Assembly: GCF_017377655.1 (NCBI RefSeq)
Contig: NZ_JAFREL010000016.1
Coordinates: 124,001-188,000, forward strand
Origin: Candidatus Enterococcus ferrettii
GTDB taxonomy: Bacteria > Bacillota > Bacilli > Lactobacillales > Enterococcaceae
Length of the DNA stretch: 64,000 bases
Reading direction: 5' to 3'
The position numbers and the translations under genes were made by a program. The stretch's first letter is position 1; the number at the start of each line of letters is the position of its first letter. The notes under the pieces were generated by a model. It was not told where the DNA came from. It worked only from the letters and a program-made list of their open reading frames with translations, and made no database searches. Shown piece after piece: positions 58,560 to 64,000 of the stretch.

Positions 58560-59672
58560 TTAACGATTACACGGAATCCGGACTTCCGTTTTCGGATCGA
58601 AGAAATGCCCTTTAGTACTATCTACTGCTAATCGAACCGTTTCACCTGGACGATGGAAATCTCGAGCATTCATCTTGGAAACGAACTCTGTTTCGCCAAT
58701 TTTACTATAAAGTAGTGTTTCTGCTCCTAACAGTTCCGATACAACAATTGTTGCATTAATTGTCGATTCAATCGATGAATCCAATACGATCTGCTCACTT
58801 CGAATGTCTTCTGGTCGAATTCCAAAAATTAATTCTTGTCCTTCATAGCCTTTACCTACCAAAACCTTGTTTTCACCTTCAGGTACCCTTAATCTAAAAT
58901 TTTGGCCGTTAGTGATATAGCCATCCTTCAATAAAACCTTAAAGAAGTTCATTGCGGGTGAACCAATAAAACTTGCTACAAAAATATTTTTAGGTAAATC
59001 ATAGACTTCTTTCGGACTGCCGATCTGTTGAATCAAACCATCCTTCATGATAACGATCCGATCCGCCATTGTCATAGCTTCCGTTTGATCGTGTGTTACA
59101 TAGATGGTTGTTGTACCTAATCGTTGATGCAATTTGGCTATTTCAGCACGCATGGACACCCGCAATTTTGCATCTAGATTCGACAAAGGTTCATCCATTA
59201 GAAACACTTGTGCATCTCGAACGATCGCACGGCCTAGTGCAACCCGTTGACGCTGTCCACCAGATAGGGCAGCGGGTTTTCTTTTTAAATATTCTGTTAA
59301 CCCTAAGATGTCTGCCGCTTCGTTAACTTTCTTTTTGATTTCATCGGTCGGATATTTCCTCAGTTTTAAGCCAAAAGCCATATTATCAAACACTGTCATA
59401 TGGGGATACAAAGCATAATTTTGAAAAACCATTGCAATATCTCTATCTTTTGGAGCCACGTTATTGATGACTTTCTCACCAATCTTCAATTCTCCTTCAG
59501 TAATGTCTTCCAATCCAGCAACCATTCGCAAAGTCGTTGATTTCCCGCAGCCTGAAGGCCCTACAAAAACAATAAACTCTTTTTCTTCAATTTCTAAATT
59601 AAAGTCTGTCACAGTATAATTATCCGCATTTGGATACTTCTTATAAATATGTTGCATTGAAAGTGTTCCCAT
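58560..59672 (-). CDS. msmK: Sugar ABC transporter ATPase (MsmK/UgpC type)
   Basis: A 370-residue CUT1-family ATPase. Walker A is GPSGCGKST, the signature is [15 protein letters not shown] and Walker B is [16 protein letters not shown]. The C-terminal OB-like domain (about 240-365, [14 protein letters not shown]) is typical of MsmK/MalK. It powers import by the two permeases. Only one copy is seen in the operon, between the GH91 and GH32 genes. Confidence 0.92.
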   Translation of the reverse strand: MGTLSMQHIYKKYPNADNYTVTDFNLEIEEKEFIVFVGPSGCGKSTTLRMVAGLEDITEGELKIGEKVINNVAPKDRDIAMVFQNYALYPHMTVFDNMAFGLKLRKYPTDEIKKKVNEAADILGLTEYLKRKPAALSGGQRQRVALGRAIVRDAQVFLMDEPLSNLDAKLRVSMRAEIAKLHQRLGTTTIYVTHDQTEAMTMADRIVIMKDGLIQQIGSPKEVYDLPKNIFVASFIGSPAMNFFKVLLKDGYITNGQNFRLRVPEGENKVLVGKGYEGQELIFGIRPEDIRSEQIVLDSSIESTINATIVVSELLGAETLLYSKIGETEFVSKMNARDFHRPGETVRLAVDSTKGHFFDPKTEVRIPCNR

Positions 59673-59741
59673 AGTTTTTTCCTCTCACTTTTAGATGTTA
59701 AACACAACTGACTTTAAACTTCTTCCACCTCTGTTGCTGAA

Positions 59742-61091
59742 TCATTTCGTCATGTAATATTTGGCTGGCACGGGAGTTGCTCGAAACGCATTTACTTCCT
59801 TATCCATTTCCACTTGCGTTTCCGAACCTGAATCAAGGACTGTATTTCCGAAAGAGCGCTTTTCAATAACTACTGTTTTCACTTTGAGCCCATCTGCTTT
59901 ATTAATAGTCAACAGCGCCTCTACTTGTGCAGAAAAGCAAGAATCACTTGAAGTTGCTTCCGCCTTTACGGCAACAATATGATTATTAGAAATATAATTC
60001 TCATGACCAGCTAACACCCGAATAATGATCGGAATAGCTCCCGCTGGAGAAATTTGTTTCTGATCAATAATCTCAGAAAAATGATTGCCGATTATTGTAT
60101 TTCTGCTACCATTTATGGCTAAAAGTCCGTAAGTATCTTTTAATCCATTATCTCTTCCTTGTAAAGGCGCCCAGGGTTCATGATCGTGTAAAAAATGATT
60201 TGATGAAACTGAGTTTTCTGAGCTGTTTTTATCCAATACAACCATACCGGGATAAAATGCATGGAGTCTATTGTTAGTAACCAGTGAGCGGGTTACGCCA
60301 TTAAAATGAACGCTGCTGGCTCCTCTGGGGAAAATGTTGTTTGCGGTAACAAGCAAACCACCAAAGTTCTGCGCATAAATCGAATATCCCTTGAAGCCGG
60401 CACCAATTAAGTTATCGGTAATTTTCGAGGCTTGGCCCCATCCACGTAATTCGATGCAATTGCCACATTCGGCGATAAAATTGTTATGGATGGCAAGCGC
60501 ATCTGCATGGTAAATAGTTAAGCCATGCTCCAAATATACAAATCCCATTCCTGAGATGCTAAAGGAATCATTGGCACTAGCGACATAGATTCCGGTTTTT
60601 CCGTTACTATAAGTATTCTCCGGATTCCTTTCGTTAGAACCGTCGTCAACAAAATGCAGTCCATCTATACAAAAATTAGAAAATTCAACCGAACTGATCC
60701 GTGGATCACCACTGCGACACACATAAAATGCCGCCGCAGAGGCTTCCTCCGAATTATCAGGTAAATCAACTATAATTCGACTTCCGCCAGGCCAGAGCTC
60801 ATGAAGCTCTGACCATTTACTTTTTGGAACGTTGTAACGGATACTCGAAGAGGTAAAACCATGACCTGAACCCGCAATCTTCAAAAAACTAAGGTCAATA
60901 AGAACTTGGGTTTTTAAATGATAATCACCTGGAGGAATATAGATCACTGCACCAGGCTTCCCACCATCTTCTACATCCAGTTCTCTTTGATTGACTTTGA
61001 CATCTGAAATAATACTGTTAATTACCTCTCCTATATCTCGATAAGGGTCGCCTATGTGCCATTGGGTAACATCATAATAATTTTTACTCAC
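59742..61091 (-). CDS. GH91 inulin fructotransferase / difructose-anhydride hydrolase, cytosolic
   Basis: A 449-residue right-handed beta-helix enzyme of family GH91. AVIYIPPGDYHLKTQVLIDL, KIAGSGHGFTSSSIRYNVP and LWPGGSRIIVDLPD are its clearest signatures. D197 and E208 stand 11 residues apart, the spacing I recall for the catalytic Asp/Glu pair (D233/E244) of Bacillus inulin fructotransferase. Known secreted members cut inulin to difructose anhydride III or I, and some members hydrolyse DFA III. This one has no signal peptide and sits in an importer operon, so cytosolic hydrolysis of an imported difructose anhydride to inulobiose is the better guess. The GH32 enzyme and fructokinase would finish the job. 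Confidence 0.85.
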   Translation of the reverse strand: MSKNYYDVTQWHIGDPYRDIGEVINSIISDVKVNQRELDVEDGGKPGAVIYIPPGDYHLKTQVLIDLSFLKIAGSGHGFTSSSIRYNVPKSKWSELHELWPGGSRIIVDLPDNSEEASAAAFYVCRSGDPRISSVEFSNFCIDGLHFVDDGSNERNPENTYSNGKTGIYVASANDSFSISGMGFVYLEHGLTIYHADALAIHNNFIAECGNCIELRGWGQASKITDNLIGAGFKGYSIYAQNFGGLLVTANNIFPRGASSVHFNGVTRSLVTNNRLHAFYPGMVVLDKNSSENSVSSNHFLHDHEPWAPLQGRDNGLKDTYGLLAINGSRNTIIGNHFSEIIDQKQISPAGAIPIIIRVLAGHENYISNNHIVAVKAEATSSDSCFSAQVEALLTINKADGLKVKTVVIEKRSFGNTVLDSGSETQVEMDKEVNAFRATPVPAKYYMTK

Positions 61092-61155
61092 TATAATTCC
61101 TCCTGATAAGCGGTTTTTCTATCCTAACCACTTTTTTGTCTCTTTTACCTACCCG

Positions 61156-61986
61156 TTAGCTTTTGACTGAGCCCGCAGTAATCCCTTGAACGATGAATCG
61201 TTGAGCCACAATCGATAGAACCATTACAGGCAAGCTGAAAATCAAAGCACCTGCACACATTGGTCCCAAATCCATACTGTAGGCGGATAGAAATTCAGAT
61301 AAGCCTACAGTAAAGGTTTTTGCTTCTGTGCTGGTCAAAAGCAGAGACAACAGAAACTCATTCCACGATAAAAACAAAGTAAATACAAATGCTGTGGCTA
61401 ACCCTGGTGTACAAATAGGCAAAATAATCCGAATGAAGGTCTGTAAACTCGATGCTCCATCCATACAAGCTGCTTCATCAATGCTGGTTGGAATTCCTTC
61501 GTAAAATCCAAGCATAACCCACATGACAAAAGGCATGTTGATTGCTGCATATACGATAATTAAGGCAAACCTTGTATCATACAATCCTAGATTCGTAATT
61601 AATTCGTATATAGGGACAGCAATACTGGAGGTTGGAATCATCTTCAGACACAGTACAACAACAATTAAGAAGGTAGCAATCTTAGCGCCCGAACGTTGAA
61701 TTGCATATGAAGACAAAGATCCTAAAATCACAGCGATTAACGTACTGCAGATTGCCACCAAAAAACTATTAAAAATGTAGTGGAATGCAGGCATCCGTTG
61801 AAACAAGCCAGTGAAGTTTTCAACTGAAAACGCAGTTGGAAAAAACTTGGCTGGAATAGAGACAACTTCAGCTCCTGGTTTAAAGGCTGAACTAACTAAA
61901 TAAAGATAAGGAAATAGCCAAATCACCGCGCAGACTATCGCCAAAATTATTATTAATTTGACATGAGCACTTCTTTTTTTCACCAT
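61156..61986 (-). CDS. Sugar ABC transporter permease (MalG type)
   Basis: A 276-residue CUT1 permease with six membrane helices. The EAA loop, EAACMDGASSLQ with ILP later, contacts the ATPase. The N terminus is short and positively charged (VKKRSAHVK). It pairs with the frameshifted MalF-type permease whose restored frame ends 12 bases upstream. It would form the membrane pore for a fructooligosaccharide or difructose anhydride. Confidence 0.92.
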   Translation of the reverse strand: MVKKRSAHVKLIIILAIVCAVIWLFPYLYLVSSAFKPGAEVVSIPAKFFPTAFSVENFTGLFQRMPAFHYIFNSFLVAICSTLIAVILGSLSSYAIQRSGAKIATFLIVVVLCLKMIPTSSIAVPIYELITNLGLYDTRFALIIVYAAINMPFVMWVMLGFYEGIPTSIDEAACMDGASSLQTFIRIILPICTPGLATAFVFTLFLSWNEFLLSLLLTSTEAKTFTVGLSEFLSAYSMDLGPMCAGALIFSLPVMVLSIVAQRFIVQGITAGSVKS

Positions 61987-61998
61987 CAGCGATTCCCC

Positions 61999-62873
61999 CT
62001 ATACTGATTGTTTCTTTTTCGGATTCCATAACCCCTGCATGAATACCAAGGTGAATACAACAAGGACTACGACAAGAATTAAAGCCATCGCACTTGCATA
62101 CCCAACTTTATTGTATCTAGTCAAGGTTTTGTATATAACTACACTGATAAGCTCAGATGAATTGTTCGGTTCGCCCAAACAATATCGAAGGTTCTAGCGG
62201 CATCAATAATTCGAATGGATAACGCTGTTAGCAAGACTGGTTTAATATTAGGTAATTTGACTTTAATAATTTTTTGCCACCAGTTTGCCCCATCAATGGT
62301 AGCTGCTTCAATCATACTCCCATCAAGTCCTTGTAACCCAGCTAAAATCATAAGCATCATAAAGGGCGTTGTTAACCAAATATCAGCAAAACAACAAGCA
62401 AGCAGTGACCATTTTTCATCCGCGAGCCAGAGGATTTGATTGGAGTTTTCCAAAATGCCAATGTTTACCAGTAGTTGGTTGATGATACCAAACTGTGCAC
62501 TAAGCATTAGTTTCCAGATCAATCCTGCTACTAGAGGGGCAATCATCAAAGGTGTCAAAATAAGCGAACGAATGACTTTGTTTCCTTTGAAATTTTCTTC
62601 AAAAACTAAGGCTAAAATCGTGCCTAAGATCAACTCTACAACAACCGCAATAAAAATATAGATCAGTGTATTTTTTAATGGCTGCAAAAAACTTTCATTA
62701 CCAAAAGCCTTCACATAATTATCAAAGCCAACGAACTCTTTCATACCGTTGGGGTCAAAACTGTACAAACTATCAAAAGCCATTTTGAAAATCGGGTAAA
62801 TCATAAAAATCCCCATAAATAAGGCGCCAGGTAAAAAGAAGGCGAGGACTGTTTTTTTGGATATCAACTGCAT
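61999..62873 (-). pseudogene. Sugar ABC transporter permease (MalF type), frameshifted
   Basis: The intact part (62873 to about 62170) encodes five membrane helices with the EAATIDGANWWQ loop and reaches ARTFDIVWA, but then shifts and stops at 62139 after NRTIHLSLSV. In the next frame the normal end continues: EPNNSSELISVVIYKTLTRY, a final membrane helix and QGLWNPKKKQSV, to TAG at 61999-62001. The family normally reads something like VW-x-L-T-x-G-x-P-N here, so about 10 bases seem to be lost near 62168-62176. The truncated product lacks the last helix. A sequencing error must be excluded. Confidence 0.85.
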
Positions 62874-62896
62874 GATAGCTCCTCCTTATGATTGAC

Positions 62897-64000
62897 TTAC
62901 TCTATAATGGCCTCGATCTCGGCTTTCGCCTCTTTAAGAGCCTCTTTAGGAGTTGCCTTTTCTGACAAGGCAGATTGAACTGCTTTAGCCAGAACCTCTT
63001 CGATCTCTGTCCAATAAGGAGTAGCAGGTCTATTTTGAGAATACGGATTATCAAGTGTTTCTAATACTGCTCCAAGGTGTTCATCACCTGGTTGTGATTC
63101 ATATTTTTCATAGACAGACGTTCTTCCGGCAATCTTCAGTGATCCTTCAGTCATATATTTCTCGTTGTTGTTATACATAAATTTCAAATACTCAATTGCA
63201 GCGTCTTGGTTTTCTGAATTCTTCATCACACATTGATACCAGGGTCCTGTAGTAGCCGCTACACCGGCCGAACCACCAATCATCGGAGCAACACCCACAT
63301 TATCTTTATTTAACTCATAAGCAGCAGGATACTGATGACTCCAATTCAATTGCATCGCTAATTTTCCATTGTTAAACATTTCCTGAGCCTCTGTAGATGC
63401 TATAGACAAGGTTTCTTCTGGCACATAACCATCTTTATAAAGGTCACATAAGTATTGTAAAGCATCCACATATGGTTTCTGATCAACTAAAACTTCATTG
63501 TCTTTTCCTAAAACTAAATGTTCTGCTCCTGCTTGCGATGCATGATCAAGGAAACTACATACGGTATCTCCTGATGCCATACCGAAGACAGCTGTTCCAT
63601 AGACATCATCCTTCGTGAAGAATTCTGCACATTCTCTGTACTCATCCCATGTAGTAGGAACCTTTAAATCATGACCAAATTTCTTGTTGAATTCCATTTT
63701 GTTCGTTTCATCATCAAAAAGATCTTTTCTGTAAATAAGAACCTTGCTATTGATCCACATTGGAAGGCCTAACAGATTATCATTTAGTGTCCCGCCCTCT
63801 TTTAGAGTCGGTAGAAAATCCGAAGTAATATCTTTATCAACAACTTCATTTAAAGGAGTCAATGCGTTTTCAAAAGCCGATAACCATAGGACATCCAACG
63901 AAACTACATCATGAGCGGCTGATTTCGATTTCACTTCTGTCGAAACCTTATCGTACATTCCAGAATAAGGAACAGAATCAACGACCACTTCATATCCTGT
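62897..64000 (-). CDS. Sugar ABC transporter solute-binding protein (5' partial)
   Basis: The C-terminal 367 residues of a CUT1 family 1 extracellular solute-binding protein. The frame stays open to the window end, so the signal peptide and lipobox lie beyond it. LGLPMWINSKVLIYRKDLF, PTTWDEYRECAEFF and FNNGKLAMQLNW are typical of this family. It delivers the sugar to the adjacent permeases. It is the first visible gene of the fructan operon and lies 23 bases upstream of the MalF-type gene. Confidence 0.9.
   Translation of the reverse strand, partial: TGYEVVVDSVPYSGMYDKVSTEVKSKSAAHDVVSLDVLWLSAFENALTPLNEVVDKDITSDFLPTLKEGGTLNDNLLGLPMWINSKVLIYRKDLFDDETNKMEFNKKFGHDLKVPTTWDEYRECAEFFTKDDVYGTAVFGMASGDTVCSFLDHASQAGAEHLVLGKDNEVLVDQKPYVDALQYLCDLYKDGYVPEETLSIASTEAQEMFNNGKLAMQLNWSHQYPAAYELNKDNVGVAPMIGGSAGVAATTGPWYQCVMKNSENQDAAIEYLKFMYNNNEKYMTEGSLKIAGRTSVYEKYESQPGDEHLGAVLETLDNPYSQNRPATPYWTEIEEVLAKAVQSALSEKATPKEALKEAKAEIEAIIE

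Overview
The window looks like chromosomal DNA of a low-GC Gram-positive lactic acid bacterium, most likely an Enterococcus, possibly the E. avium-type group with large accessory sugar-catabolic content. This rests on strong AGGAGG-type ribosome binding sites, Enterococcus-like families (YoaP acetyltransferase, LytTR/DUF3021 pair, KdpFABC-DE, SipW/TasA-like surface proteins, LPXTG anchoring) and many sugar operons. The species assignment is inference. No rRNA, tRNA, CRISPR array or complete insertion sequence was seen.

Layout. 1-2.6 kb: the 3' end of a P-loop kinase-family gene, a YrdB-type membrane protein and a class I aminotransferase. 3.2-12.9 kb: an eight-gene minus-strand sugar operon (isomerase, split transketolase, FGGY kinase, DUF1593 hydrolase, MFS importer, ROK kinase, GH1 phospho-glucosidase) beside a LacI-type regulator whose DNA-binding N terminus has decayed. 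The isomerase-kinase-split transketolase logic matches transketolase-type D-apiose catabolism, so the operon may degrade an apiosyl-glucoside. 14-20 kb: small housekeeping or unknown genes, a LytTR/DUF3021 pair, a YoaP acetyltransferase and a tyrosine-recombinase-like protein without its nucleophile. 20-27.7 kb: the complete kdpFABC-kdpDE potassium system, including a 26-residue kdpF. 28-31.9 kb: an alpha-glucoside PTS, GH4 phospho-alpha-glucosidase and RpiR regulator unit with a perfect 18-bp palindrome upstream. 32-36.3 kb: a MATE exporter, an unusual proB plus prolyl-tRNA deacylase pair, and a divergent LysR gene. 36.7-40.2 kb: a GntR/SIS divergent pair with TreR-like operators, then orphan genes and gene remnants.

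40.6-47 kb is the most unusual stretch: an AgrA/AgrC-like two-component pair next to a six-gene minus-strand cluster encoding two SipW-type signal peptidases, a TasA-like putative fibre subunit, an LPXTG-anchored protein sharing motifs with it, and two further secreted SipW-type proteins. It looks like a dedicated surface-fibre or biofilm-matrix system. 47.4-55.9 kb is gene-poor and full of decay: an HxlR regulator, a TetR gene frameshifted in an A8 tract, a C69 dipeptidase, an ECF S-component with its DUF4430 lipoprotein, and several broken small reading frames.

56-64 kb is a fructan operon on the minus strand: solute-binding protein (cut by the window end), two permeases (the first frameshifted), a GH91 inulin-fructotransferase/difructose-anhydride enzyme without a signal peptide, an MsmK-type ATPase, a GH32 fructosidase and a fructokinase. 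Together they would import a difructose anhydride or short fructan, open it inside the cell, split it to fructose and phosphorylate the fructose.
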